From NCBI GenBank assembly GCA_964035545.1, contig OZ037769.1, positions 12,764,633-12,824,632 on the forward strand: a stretch of DNA of 60,000 nucleotides, in the 5' to 3' direction. The notes below the pieces were generated by a model that was not told the origin of the DNA, did not search any database, and saw only the letters and a program-made list of their open reading frames with translations. The translations under genes and the position numbers were made by a program. Below are positions 15,523-26,849 of the stretch, one piece after another. The DNA comes from Bugula neritina (taxonomy: Eukaryota > Bryozoa > Gymnolaemata > Cheilostomatida > Bugulidae). The first letter of the stretch is position 1. Every line of letters begins with the position of its first letter.

Positions 15523-18500
15523 TCATCTGTGAAAAAAATTATTATAAGGAAAAGAGGAGTCCGGTTTGGAGATTTTAAAACTATCCTTTAGTTTCTCAAA
15601 GCTGCCTGGGGAGGTATATTTACGAGGTGTCAAGGTAACATTTAGTTCAGCCAGTTGTCCTAAAATATTTTGCAAATATTTTTTTAAATGCTTTAATGCT
15701 TCAGCAGTTGATTTTCTGCTGAACTAACAATTAACATTTTCTTAGTAAAAAGGTTTCTTCTAAATTTATTGTTATATTGGCTATAACCTTTGCTATAAAA
15801 AATACTAAGTTTTATTATACTGCATGAAATTTGAATTTGCACCGAGTTGATAAGTTGAATGCAATAACACTTTCACAGTAAATTAACTAATTCTTACCAA
15901 TTCGGATTTGTCTGTATGTTGGAGAATATGTTGGCACTTCAAAATAAATAGCTGTTTTAATTCTGTTGACAGTTTTTGTATATTGCTTCACCATCAGATC
16001 AATCTCGCTGTTGCAAACTTCAAGTGCTGCTGACCTGACATTTTCCAGGCTAGATTTCTCTCCGCTCAGTTGCTGTGAAAAATTCACAAGCTCAGTGTTT
16101 ACTGTAGCTTCATAATGATTGACTTCCATTATTAACTGTCGGGCTTGATCTTCAATAGCTTTGATCTGAAACATTTAAGCTAAACGCTACTTTACAAAAG
16201 AAAGTTTTAATTCTTAATTTAGATTCCTAAAGCAATTGCGATGGTAGGTGATAATCTACACATAATTGTTATTCCATTTACCTACGTAATATGTATAATT
16301 GTAGGTTATAAATAATGCATTCTATAAAATAACTGTATATCTCCGTAATTGGTAATCTTTCTATATATAAACACTATAATTATAGATGACAATTAACATG
16401 CTTAAAAGAATTTTTCTTGTTTCAGCTGATGTAACGATTGCAATATTATAACTGAGTTTAAGGAAATAATATACATATAGACACCCATATTTTTTCAAAA
16501 TATTGTAATGCATTTTATAATAATTTAGTTATATAGGTATATAGGCTAAATATTCCATATTTTTATTCAATTATGCTACAAATTATCACCTTATAACATT
16601 AGATTTTATAGATGAGTTACAAGTTTTCAGATTTTGGCACTAAAATATTTTCATAGATGCTTAAAAGGTTTCATTACATATAGAAGTTTTTCAGTTAGAC
16701 ACATAGGCTAAATTTTCCACTTAGACGCTACCAACATATATTCCAATAATATTTAAATGAATTGCACATAAAGTACATAAACTGTACCAAAGTAAAAAAA
16801 GCATCTAACTGAAAAGTGTCTATGTCTGGGATGGAGCAGCTCAAACCATATTTCTCATGCAAACACTGGAAAAAGTTCATTTTATGGTTATTAGGCTATA
16901 ATATAATATATTATTTTTATAAATTTTTATATATATTGAAATAGCAGGTGTTAAGTGTTAAAATGTTGTTATATACATTTAGATCTTTTTCAATTCCTAT
17001 AGTCCATCTCATTTTTCTACACTGCTCCTCAACTGTATCCATTATCACACTGACTATTTTTTCTTCTTTCTGTATGCAATCAACTTTTTCTGCAATTTTT
17101 GTCATTAGGTCCCTGAAAGTGGTTTTCATAGTATCTTGCATTACTTCTAAAGGTTGGTAATCATGACTTTTTGCTAAAATTGGGATCCTTTGATAATCTA
17201 CAAATTTATTCAGTAACAAAAGGATAAAATTATTATATTATATTGATAAAAAAATAACATTATATTACTTTACAGCTGTTGGCTGTCACCACTTTGTTTA
17301 TATTTGTACTCAGAGTGCCAAATCTTTTGATAATAAGATGCTCGAGTTACACTGTATAAAATAGTCAGCACTGAATTGATAAAAGTTGATTGTTGAAGCC
17401 TGCTAATGATATATTTAGTTTATAAGGCTGCAGCTTAATATTATAGCTGCGTATATAATGCATGCTCAAGTAGTTCTGCTGACACGCTAAATTACCCTGA
17501 TAGACCCTTTTTCAATGCTCCTGGTATTCAGTTTACAACTATAACAGTTGCGTTTTCTTAGCAGTGAGTCAGTCAATTCTTAATGTAGAAAGCAAACTCA
17601 TTATAAATATAAAGTATGACTGCTACACAAAATCCTAATTATATGTGACAAAATTTGCCTTAATTTTAGAAGATAGATGCTTTGGTATAAGCACACATGT
17701 TTATATATAGCAGTTCAAAAATATTTCATGATAAATTTTAAGAAAATGAACTTCAAATGCTGAATATTGTATACATTGTAACGTGATCATTTTATTATCC
17801 AAAAACTTGAAAGGTTAACAGGTATAAACAGAGTGGTGACAGTCAGCATAACAAATAATTTATGGGACTTATATCTTAGCTGTCACTTAGTTGTTGCTCA
17901 ATAACCTAAACCGCAAACATGTTTTCAAGTTCATTTTTCACAAAATTTATCATGAAGGAATATTTTTTAAAATTTCTTATGAACTTCTATAATAAGTGTG
18001 CTTGCAATAAACATTTTTTCTACTAAAAGAGTAATTTTATAGTATGTTTGGAATTTTATGTAGCATTCAAATTTTTTTTCATTCATGTTGAGTTTGCTCT
18101 TTATATTTTAGTTTAACTATAATATAGACCTTCTAAGATGACACAACATTTTATAATTATAAATTGGATATCAGGGACAGTGGAAAAGGATCTATTTTCA
18201 CCTATCTCCACTTTGTCCGGTTCGGGTTATAGCAGGAGTGAAAAAGAGTCTATAATTAATTGCTACCTATAATAAAGGATTTGTCATTCACTTTTCGGAT
18301 TAATGAATAACTAACTCGTTGATGCGCATTACGATGCTGTGCTTATCAGTAGTGTACCTAGCAGAGGTTTACCTAGCAGGTGTGTACCTAGAAAGGGTAT
18401 ATCAAGCAGGGGTGAATCAAACAGGAGTGTACCAAACAGGGGTGTATACTTACTTGAGGCTTTCTTAGCAGTGGACTCGCAAGCTGGATTCTTCTGATGG

Positions 18501-19868
18501 CAATGTACACAGTTATACTGGAAGCAGACCTTGCAAATCATGTTGATGACTTGCTGCTGATGGTTCTCACAGGTAAGAGTTCTGCTGAGTTCTGCTCTAT
18601 TTGACTCACACATGCTCACATCTACCACGGTGTGAGACATGCCGAAATAACCATTGTGATGCTGCAGAAAGTAGAACATATGTCACATGGTATTTCACCT
18701 TAAGAAAGCTATTTCTGGGTGTAAGTAAAGCAACTTGAACTGTATAATCTATATTTCTAACAAAGATCCTATTGCGTAAACCAAGTAAAACCATACAGCA
18801 CTGTTTTAATTGGGAGTGGTCTTCATGCTTTTATAGTATACCTAATGTCTAAATAGTTAAGCTAAGAAGTAGCTAAAAAAATATTTGTTGGGCTCCGCCT
18901 AATGATATGACAATAGAAATTGTTGCAAATATCTATAGCATGACATTTTAGGAACAATAACAAAAATATATGTAAAGAGCATATGACAACCTCCATGTGT
19001 TGAGGGCAAATCTTGTCACAGCAGTCAACACAATAGCTAACTGCAGCATTTGGAATTTCACATCTATCACAGTTTGGCTTGGATGTCTTGTCTGGTAACT
19101 TCTTTTGTGCAGGAGCTGGTAGATCATTAAACCGTACAATGTTGCATTCTTGCCTAAAATAGTATTATTACTATACACGATATAGCAGCACGTAGCTTCA
19201 ATTAAACTGTTGTTATAACATCATATTTCAAAGATTCATGGGTAGGAACTCAATTCTAGATATTTGTAGGCAGTAATAACTACAACACCTGCTGGCATAT
19301 TCCAGTAATCTAAACTATTATTGATTGTATACAATTTATATCATAGCAAAAGATTCAACCATGCAAATATTATTGTGTCTAGGGTATTGCTATTCTTTTC
19401 CAAAACATTTCCAGTGTCAATCACGGTGCACTTTATAGGAGGAAGTGTTTACAAAAGTATGCTGTAAGTGTTTACATCCACGAGGGTGTTGTATATGTCA
19501 AAAGTTATAAAATTCATCAATATACGACTATGCACCAAGTTACACTACAATTATCACTGATCAACCTTGAATAAAATTTCACTCATATATAGCATTAGTA
19601 TACCAACTATTACCGAAACTATTAATAAGATAATTTATAGGTATTGCACTTTTCTTCAACTTTATGAACCTTTGTTAAATTTTGAGTGTTGAATAGATCG
19701 TTACCTGCATGTAGCACAGATATGGGTGCCAAAATTCAGTCCTCTAAAGCTCTGAAAGTCTTCCTGCAGACAAGCTAAGCAGAAGGAATGCCCACAGGGT
19801 AACTGCTTTGGGTTCACCATGTTCGCCAGTTGCTGAAGGCAGTATGCACAGGAAACTTCTTCTGCCAT
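15523..19868 (-). CDS. TRIM-like RING/B-box/B-box/coiled-coil protein, copy 2 (intact, 386 aa)
   Basis: Six exons: 19868-19705, 19153-18991, 18661-18454, 17197-16977, 16165-15898 and 15659-15523 (stop TGA 15525-15523). They total 1,161 nt, a multiple of three. The RING lies in exon 1 (residues about 7-54: CAYC, CGHSFCLAC, CATC). B-box1 spans the exon 2/3 junction (CDRC, CVDCCDKICPQH, then His residues). B-box2 is in exon 3 (CENH, CKVC, CVHC). The coiled coil is in exons 4-5 (KSHDYQPLEVMQ, then heptads). The C-terminal tail is about 45 residues with no SPRY, FN3 or NHL domain. By family knowledge this would be a dimeric cytosolic E3 ubiquitin ligase of the TRIM/RBCC class. Substrates cannot be told. 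Donors are good (AAGTAAGTAT after exon 3, GGTAAGAATT after exon 5). Copy 1 at 2.7-6.6 kb has the same exon borders. Confidence 0.85.
16683..16835. mobile_element. Possible MITE in TRIM copy 2, intron 4
   Basis: A stretch of about 150 bp bounded by inverted motifs: CAGTTAGACAC at the left and a CTAACTG...GTGTCTA arrangement at the right. An internal CCACTTAGACG motif also recurs, inverted, at about 37525-37550. Related termini occur at 25.72-26.03 and 59.15-59.30 kb. No coding capacity. Confidence 0.4.
18337..18450. repeat. 15-bp minisatellite in TRIM copy 2, intron 3
   Basis: A shorter, more degenerate version of the array at 4735-5010, with the same GTGTACCTAGCAG-like unit. Here the strong donor at 18453-18452 (AA|GTAAGT) precedes it, so the array is wholly intronic. 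Confidence 0.7.
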
Positions 19869-19985
19869 TATTTTCACTCTGTTTAACTGTGCTTTCTGTA
19901 ATATTTCTCACAAGACCTGTTGCTGAGATATTCAACGTACAGGTCAAAAATCAGACTACAGTTGAGTGATTCTCAACTTAACCCC

Positions 19986-20010
19986 TTTCCCCGCCCCCCC
20001 CCCCCCCCCG
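19986..20010. repeat. Poly-C tract upstream of TRIM copy 2
   Basis: A run of about 17 consecutive C residues within a C-rich patch, in otherwise AT-rich DNA, at the place where the copy 1 flank has only short C runs (about 7020-7050). A replication-slippage expansion is likely. Confidence 0.85.
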
Positions 20011-21258
20011 GCTCCCACCCTTTACAAACTATGAAAACCCAAATTTACCGTATTGCTCATCACATGGTAGTGAACAGTATTACCATTTATATATACGATA
20101 CTAAAACTTTTGCTATATTATTTATTCAAAAATAGAGTATGGTGCTGCAGTGTACCACTGTTATACTCACCAGCCGATTGCTGCGCTAACTCACCAACCA
20201 GTATAATGTCCAGCTAGCAGCTCAATGCTAAAGTAAAGTCTGTTGAACAAAATTCCCCTTTTGGGAAATTTAGCAGTTCGACTAATTGCCTTTTTTCCCC
20301 AGGAAACAGCATGCAAGCAAATGCTATAAATGACTCTTTCTGGCTCATGGCCAATGAGACTGTCAATTCTATCAGATCATGGAACTTCAATCCAATCACC
20401 TGCAAAATATCTTGCACATGATGAAACTCTGCTTATATCTTTGCCAATTTATATCTTTCCTTTATTGTCATGTTATGAAATGTTATATATACACTCTTCT
20501 GTTAAAATGTGCTTGGCAATTGGCATGGTTATGTATTAAGCACTGTTGGTTATCATTTTGAGATTCTGCATCAAATTTAGTAGTTCATGCATAGCTTTGT
20601 TGTTTAATTGCAGTAGTTGTGGTCTGATTAAGATATGCTAGATAAACCAATTGAGATACTGTTAGGTCCTCCATAAATTCCATAAAACTAGGCAATAGAT
20701 GCACTTTACACTCAACCCGCAGACTTTCATATACTTCATAGCATTACTCTTTGATAGCGTTGAGTAGTTTATTACACCGCTCACATCACCGTATCTTCTT
20801 TCCATCTTATCCCACTGTCGCTCGTAAGCATTAGGCTGGTGTGAACAAATAGATCTTATTCTGCACTATCAAGACAGCTTCTAAGAGCTGCCACTCAAAC
20901 GCTGCATATCCTCCAGACTGTGTGAAACTTGGCCCATTCACGACGTATGCCACATATGCCGCTAAACGTTGTTGTGTGCATTTTTATACCTATGTTTTAT
21001 ACTACTATAACAATAATAATCTGTAGATTTCAAAACATATGGTATTATAAATGAGAGGGAATCAATTTAGAGCGTCAACCCACTCTATTCATTTCTTTTG
21101 CTCTATTAGTCCAATATTATAAACTGAATAAAAATTTCACAATATAAGATTAAAAAACAGTAGCTGATAATATATTATCAATATAAATGAAAAAATGATA
21201 TAAAAATGTACTTGGCATGTTAAATGAATCACTAAGTCTTTAAGAAAATAGTTGTATA

Positions 21259-23957
21259 TCAGGAGGGTGGGTGCTTCAACTGTTCCAAAACATATTTATA
21301 CTTTTCAAGCTCCACTTTGAGTAGCCAGTTTTGATTGTATACTTTATATAGTTCTCCGTTGTCATGGTTACCCAATGGCCAAGGATAGTCACAGTGCGCC
21401 ACGTCTTTCTTAATAATATCAAGAGTGTCTTCTAGTATAGTAGCTGAGAGAGAAGTGTAGTTGATAAATGGGGAGTCTTCACTTAATATCCTGTACAAAG
21501 AATTTGAATAATCCATAAAGTATTTAATTAAATAAATTTAATTAACATGCTACAGCATATATTATATGTATATATTGTTCACTGTTTAACATTCACTGCA
21601 GAATAAAAAATGCTATCGAATAACTATCAAATATTGAGTGATATACTGTACATATACATCATATACTGACTATACCACAAACTATAATATACACTATACA
21701 AACTATAATATAAACTGAACAAACTATAATATACACTAGACAAACTATAATTTATACTATACTATTACACATATTATTCAATATAGATATACACTCTATT
21801 AACTATGCCCTACCATTAGCATTATACAAACTACACATACTATACTATACACTAACCTCACTATACTATACACTATACTATATATGTTACTATACACTAT
21901 ACTTACTTTACTATACATACTATACTATACACTATATTATATACGATACTATACACTATACTTACTATACTATGCACTATACTATACAATATACAATACA
22001 ATATACTTACTATACTATACACTACACTCACTGCTGTACACTTACCTAGCTCTAAGCTTCTTCTCCAAGGGCACACGCTCTTCCCTGGACACCATAGGAC
22101 TACATCTGATCTTCAATATATCCTTAATCATCTGCTGCAACACCCCTATTTCTGTCTGAGCTTCCTCTGTGATGTCATCAGCTTTACATAGTAGTCTGTC
22201 AACTGTCTTGGCTATTGGCTCCTTTCGACTCGCACCTGACAACAGGACACACCACATGCTATACTAGATGCTATAACTCGCAACAAAACATGCTATACTA
22301 GATGCTATAACTAGCAACAAAACACACCACATGCTATAATATATGCTATAACCCGTAATAAAATGCACCACATATATCTGCCTATAGCCTTCACAAAGTG
22401 ACCACATGGTACAAATAGTTTGCCATAATTGTAGTGCATTTGCCAGAAGTTAAGCAGAAGTTAGGCTTATGTTATCAAATATTAGATGCTATAACTTGAT
22501 TTGAATAAGCTGCTGAAAGGTTCAATGAGGAGGACACAACTCTACTGTGTTGTCTGTAGCTAATGGAGTGACTGAAGTCCCACTATTTACACTTTCTCAT
22601 TATATCCTCACACAAGTGGGAGTTGTCCCCTGCTATGTCTTGCTCAAATGGAAAAATAAACCAACTGCGTTAATAAAAAAATTCTGTATTGAATCGATAA
22701 AATATTTTAACGACAAACCTCTTTCACTCTCAAACAATTTCCTTTCATGCTGTAGCTCTGCCTCAGCTTTTTCCAGCCCTGAACATTTCTCCACTAACAG
22801 CTTCTCTCGGTTGTCTAAGTATCTTTTGTACAGAGCTGTAAATACACAGTGACTCATCTGTTACTCCCATCCCAATGACAAGGAACTCAATAATGACTCA
22901 TAAACGTCTCCTTGTCTTATGGTTCATTTATACCTTCACATTATTTTCAGCCAGAAATTTTATTTGGCCAAGTTGAAATTTCACCAAGTTGCATTGCATT
23001 GTAAAAGCTACTCAAAAATTTTGTTTTGTGATAACTTAATCAGCTGATTTAGAAATAATGATCAAAGAGAAAAAATAAATGCTTGTATTCATCGGTGTCT
23101 AATCTTATAATTGGATATATATAGGCTACTTTAATTATACCGACTGTCTTTCTCAATTATCGCTTTTATGCTGTCAACTTTACATTTTCAAAAGGCATCA
23201 AATAGCAATTAAGTGAGTCATACTTTAAGAGTCATACGAGCAGCCATGGTCTAGGGGTTAGAGCGTTTGCCTAGTAAACACGAAGGTCATGGATTCGAGC
23301 CCTGACAAAGGCCATTGGTGATGTTAGGAAGAGCATCCAGTCATAATTGCTCCTGTGCCTCATTTAAATAAGTCCTTAGCCCGCTTTAACAAAAACCCTT
23401 TCTATTAGGGGTTTCTCACAGGGGATAGTGACTATAAACTTGCGTGATTTTTTTATACAGAGTCATATTTTAGTACTAGAAAGTGAGCTTCTGCATGAAT
23501 ATGATTTCAACTATTTTCAGTACTTTAAGTATTTTCAGAATACTTTGACGAGTGATATTAACTGAAACTCGATACTCTTTTTTCAGAAAAGCTATAAACA
23601 CATCTTTAGCACTACATTTTCCAAAAACTTGAACTCAAAGTATTGCCTAAAACATGTTCCAGTACCACTAAACATTACGTAACTGAAAGACATAACATAT
23701 TAGTAAATTGTTTTAAAGCTTATAGAATACATCATGTTCATGGTAGTAGCTTACCGGTTGCAGCAATGCTGAAAAGGGGGACAGCAAGACGAAACGCAAG
23801 GTCTTTGGCATCAGTCCAATCTTTATTAGCATGGTACACTTGAGTAGCAAAACTGCATATGGAACTGACAATAGAATTACCTGCATCAGGTAATGGACCT
23901 CTGTTCAAATCGTTGGGTTCATTATCTGGAGGTATATTCATGCCTGGACTGCGCCAA
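21259..23957 (-). CDS. Uncharacterised coiled-coil protein, last four exons (5' end not found)
   Basis: Four exons agree in phase: 23957-23755, 22835-22719, 22235-22046 and 21490-21259 (stop 21261-21259). Donors are strong (CCG|GTAAGC, TAG|GTAAGTG) except the second (GAG|GTTTGT). The translation is about 247 residues, soluble and mostly helical. Its first part ends near FRLAVPLFSIAAT. A charged helix follows (LVEKCSGLEKAEAELQHE), then a second helix (EEAQTEIGVLQQMIKDIL), and the C-terminus is LEKYKYVLEQLKHPPS. No signal peptide, membrane segment or known motif is recognised. The first exon found begins in mid-codon, so at least one upstream exon is missing, perhaps beyond the SINEs at 23.2-25.3 kb. 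I do not recognise the family. Confidence 0.6.
21600..22030. repeat. ACTATACTATAC-type low-complexity satellite in an intron
   Basis: About 430 bp made of imperfect CTATA/ACTATAC units on the plus strand, in the last intron of the coiled-coil gene. A 90-codon Tyr/Leu-rich frame across it (21884-22159) is an artefact that also overlaps the true exon on the other strand. Confidence 0.9.
22246..22375. repeat. Short tandem repeat of about 40-bp units in an intron of the coiled-coil gene
   Basis: Three to four imperfect units built from ACACCACATGCTATA, ...GATGCTATAAC and ...AACAAAAC, lying just upstream (in gene sense) of the exon at 22235-22046. Confidence 0.7.
23240..23456 (+). mobile_element. 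tRNA-derived SINE, copy 1
   Basis: The head resembles a tRNA: an A-box-like TGGTCTAGGGG at about 23247-23257 and a B-box-like GGATTCGAGCC at about 23291-23301, with tRNA-like spacing. A unique body follows (GATGTTAGGAAGAGCATCC..., CCTCATTTAAATAAGTCC...), then a T-rich tail. The same sequence occurs reversed at 25078-25269, and the body alone at about 52607-52745. By analogy with other SINEs it would be transcribed by RNA polymerase III and mobilised by a LINE in trans. Confidence 0.85.
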
Positions 23958-24439
23958 CTACAAATATATATAATGAAGTTTTTTGCTTATAATCAATACA
24001 AAAATACTGAGTATCAGCATTTGAAATGTGCGCAACTAGTACATATATATTACATATTATCGGTTCCACTGTTGTCTTTTTGTATGTAATTTTGCACCAT
24101 TCTCAAAATATTTGTAGAATAGCTTTAGTTATACTGTTGACATATATTTTCATTTGTTCTAGGACTAAATGTATGCTTGGATTTATATTTTGATGGCAGA
24201 AAAAATTGATTAGGAAAAATATATACTTAAATGTAAAAAAATGGTGTGGCCAATTATAATGAACATAGTGAACATAATTAGTGGCCAAGTTGCTCCACTT
24301 CCTATGTGGTTCAACTATCCCCAAACTGTCAAAATATAACAAATTATTAACGTTATCTGCTTTGAGATCATGTTGAAAATACATGCCTGAATTAACTTGA
24401 CTTGGCTATTAAAACATTATTAGCATGGTTTCATTATTT

Positions 24440-24560
24440 TGTTTCACGAGGAACATTTACAGCACTCACTAGCACTGCTTCTGTTACTTATACTGCTGCT
24501 CCTACTACTGATGGTGAAGCAACAGCGGTAGCAGCACTAAAACAGCAGCAGCCGACAAAA
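24440..24560. repeat. Trinucleotide-rich patch (CAG/CTG and ACT-like)
   Basis: A short imperfect run of GCAGCA/TGCTGC triplets. It has no splice-bounded open frame that I could support. Confidence 0.4.
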
Positions 24561-25077
24561 AAATAATATAAATTTATATAACATTTAACATTTTACCACT
24601 TGCATAAATATTCAAAAGAATGTTTTAAAAGTTTACATGCATTTTGATGTGAAAATATTTATAGAAGAAATTAATTCAATTTTGAAGTTTGTTCTTTTTC
24701 CCATTCAAATATAAAATCCATATAAAAATGTGATTAAGCTAAAGAGTAAAGTAACTGAACATAAAGTTAATTTCAGCCATTGTTGGCCTATTAGCCCTTA
24801 GCTTTTGTTTTAGAATATAACAGAGCAAGTAAAGAGGCAAATAAAATGCATACGTCATCTAAAACATCACAATCCCACTTAAAACCAACTTAGAATCTTT
24901 TCTAGTATGCTTTGGCTTCATTATTAAACACATTAGAACAAATAATCATATTGCTATCTAAGCCAATAAAGATGGAAAGCAGATGATACTATACTGATAT
25001 TTCCTATATTTGTAAAAAAAATAACATAATAGAATGCTTATGACTGCAATTACTGGCATATGTTCGGAACTTAATTA

Positions 25078-25269
25078 TATAAAAACTCACGCAAGTTTAT
25101 AGTCGCTACCCCTGTGAGAAACCCCTGATGGAAAGGACTTGTTTAAATGAGGCACAGGAGCAATTATGATTGGATACTCTTCCTAACATCACCAGTGGCC
25201 TTTGTCAGGGTTCGAACCCATGACTTTGTGTTCACAAAGCAAACGCTTTAACCCCTAGACCACGGCTGC
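25078..25269 (-). mobile_element. tRNA-derived SINE, copy 2
   Basis: The minus strand reads GCAGCCGTGGTCTAGGGG..., a GGGTTCGAACCC B box, and the same body as the copy at 23240-23456. Its B box is closer to the tRNA consensus. It lacks about 22 nt found in the body of copies 1 and 3, so it is a deletion derivative. It lies inverted relative to copy 1, about 1.6 kb away. Confidence 0.85.
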
Positions 25270-25714
25270 TCGAAATTTAATTATATAGCCTTGTTTAAAA
25301 AACAACAGCAAAAATAATTTAATTCAATAACGATATTATAGGCTTATAAATGAGAATGCCATGCCAATGTGTTAAGTTGATATATTACCGTGACTATTGA
25401 AATCGTCACCACTTATGTCCCCATGAAAAAATCTATCAGTAAAAACTAGAAAAATGATATTGATGAAATTGAAATTATTCAATACAACACCAAGTTTAGC
25501 TCTGCAACAGTTGTGTTATTTCAAATTGAAACTTTTTCAATTACTTTTATTTAGATTTATACAAGTAGTTTCAACTGGATAAGAAAGCCAGTATTGGCCT
25601 GGTAATATAGTAATAACAACTGGTAACATCAACCTTGAATATTCTTTTTTGAGGACTATTTTTCAATATTAAAAAGTTTGAGACTTGGAGATTCTAACTG
25701 GTTAATTCCAGGTA

Positions 25715-26032
25715 GACAACCATCAATATACTCTACTTAGACAACCCCCCCCCCCAACTGGACAGCTTCCACTTAGACAAATTTATTTAGAAACATTAAG
25801 AATTAAAACAATTAAAGATATTTGATATTTGATAATTGCATTTATTTCAGTTTTATAGGTTATAAATCCCATGATTGTAAATTTTTAAGCCATTTTGCAC
25901 AGTTTTGAGGCCATGTTCACAAGTATGTAACTGAGGCCATGTACAGACGTCATATGCAGAGGTCTACAGCTGAAGCCTACTGATAATATTTGGGGTTGTT
26001 TAACTGGGGGCTGTCTAACTGGAATGACACTA
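25715..26032. mobile_element. MITE-like element with inverted TGTCTAA(C/G)TGG motifs
   Basis: The left end contains ACTTAGACAA, a run of about 11 C residues, then AACTGGACAGC and ACTTAGACAA. The right end (about 25995-26031) has TTGTTTAACTGGGGG and CTGTCTAACTGGAA, which is the inverse arrangement. The interior has no coding capacity. The same motif pair occurs at 59272-59298. This points to a family of non-autonomous DNA transposons with doubled terminal motifs. The exact ends are uncertain. Confidence 0.45.
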
Positions 26033-26679
26033 TTTTGTATATCCTATAAAAATAGATAATTTAAAATGTACGAAAACAAAAAAGCTAAAAAAGTCTCATT
26101 AGGGCATCGTCTTGTTCTCCAATAAATATTTTGAAAAGCAAATAATGTAATTTTAAGTAAGCCTAGTAGTCTATATGCTGTCATGCAAAAATAACAGAAG
26201 ACCTGCAAAAACTTTCTACGGTTTGAGAATTTCTTGTATCATAAAGAAGTTTGAGATTTATCGATACTGGTCAGCCTACTGTTCCAATATGAAAATGATT
26301 TAAAATAATAACCTTAATGCTGATCATAACCATAGTTAAATTGATGGTCCTCCTAAAGTTGCTACAGCTACAACTAAATCAGGATTTACCCATACGCGAA
26401 ATATTATTTATAATTTTAATAATTAGACTTACTCTTAGTCTTCGGAATAGACTTGAGATCATTACATATTAGTATTACTATTTTCTGTCAGTATTATAAT
26501 TGTTTTGATTATCAATTATCAAATTATCCTTATAGTTATAGTTACCGCTACCACAATTATTTTATCATAATGATCAAGTGATAATCCCCATAAGTATAGG
26601 CTATATCTATTAGTACTACCATAAGGCTATATGCATAACTATTACAACCATAATGATCATCATTGACAATGGTAATTAT

Positions 26680-26830
26680 ACTAATAATATTATTTATTAA
26701 CAATATTAGTATTACTATAAGTATAAGTATTACTATTAGTGTTACTATTACTATTAGTATTAGTGTTGGTATTAGTACTAGACTTAGTATTACTATTACT
26801 AATAGTATAATATTAGTATTACTCTCAGTA
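26680..26830. repeat. ATT/ACT-type trinucleotide-rich repeat
   Basis: Imperfect TATTACTATTAG units for about 150 bp. Open frames of Ile/Ser/Thr on both strands are artefacts of the repeat. Confidence 0.85.
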
Positions 26831-26849
26831 ATAAAAATCAACATTTAAT

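Noticed and set aside
21884-22159. Tyr/Leu-rich 91-codon plus-strand frame
   Set aside because: Made of the CTATA satellite, and overlaps a phase-supported exon on the minus strand.
26557-26848. Ile/Val/Thr-rich frames on both strands
   Set aside because: ATT/ACT trinucleotide repeat.
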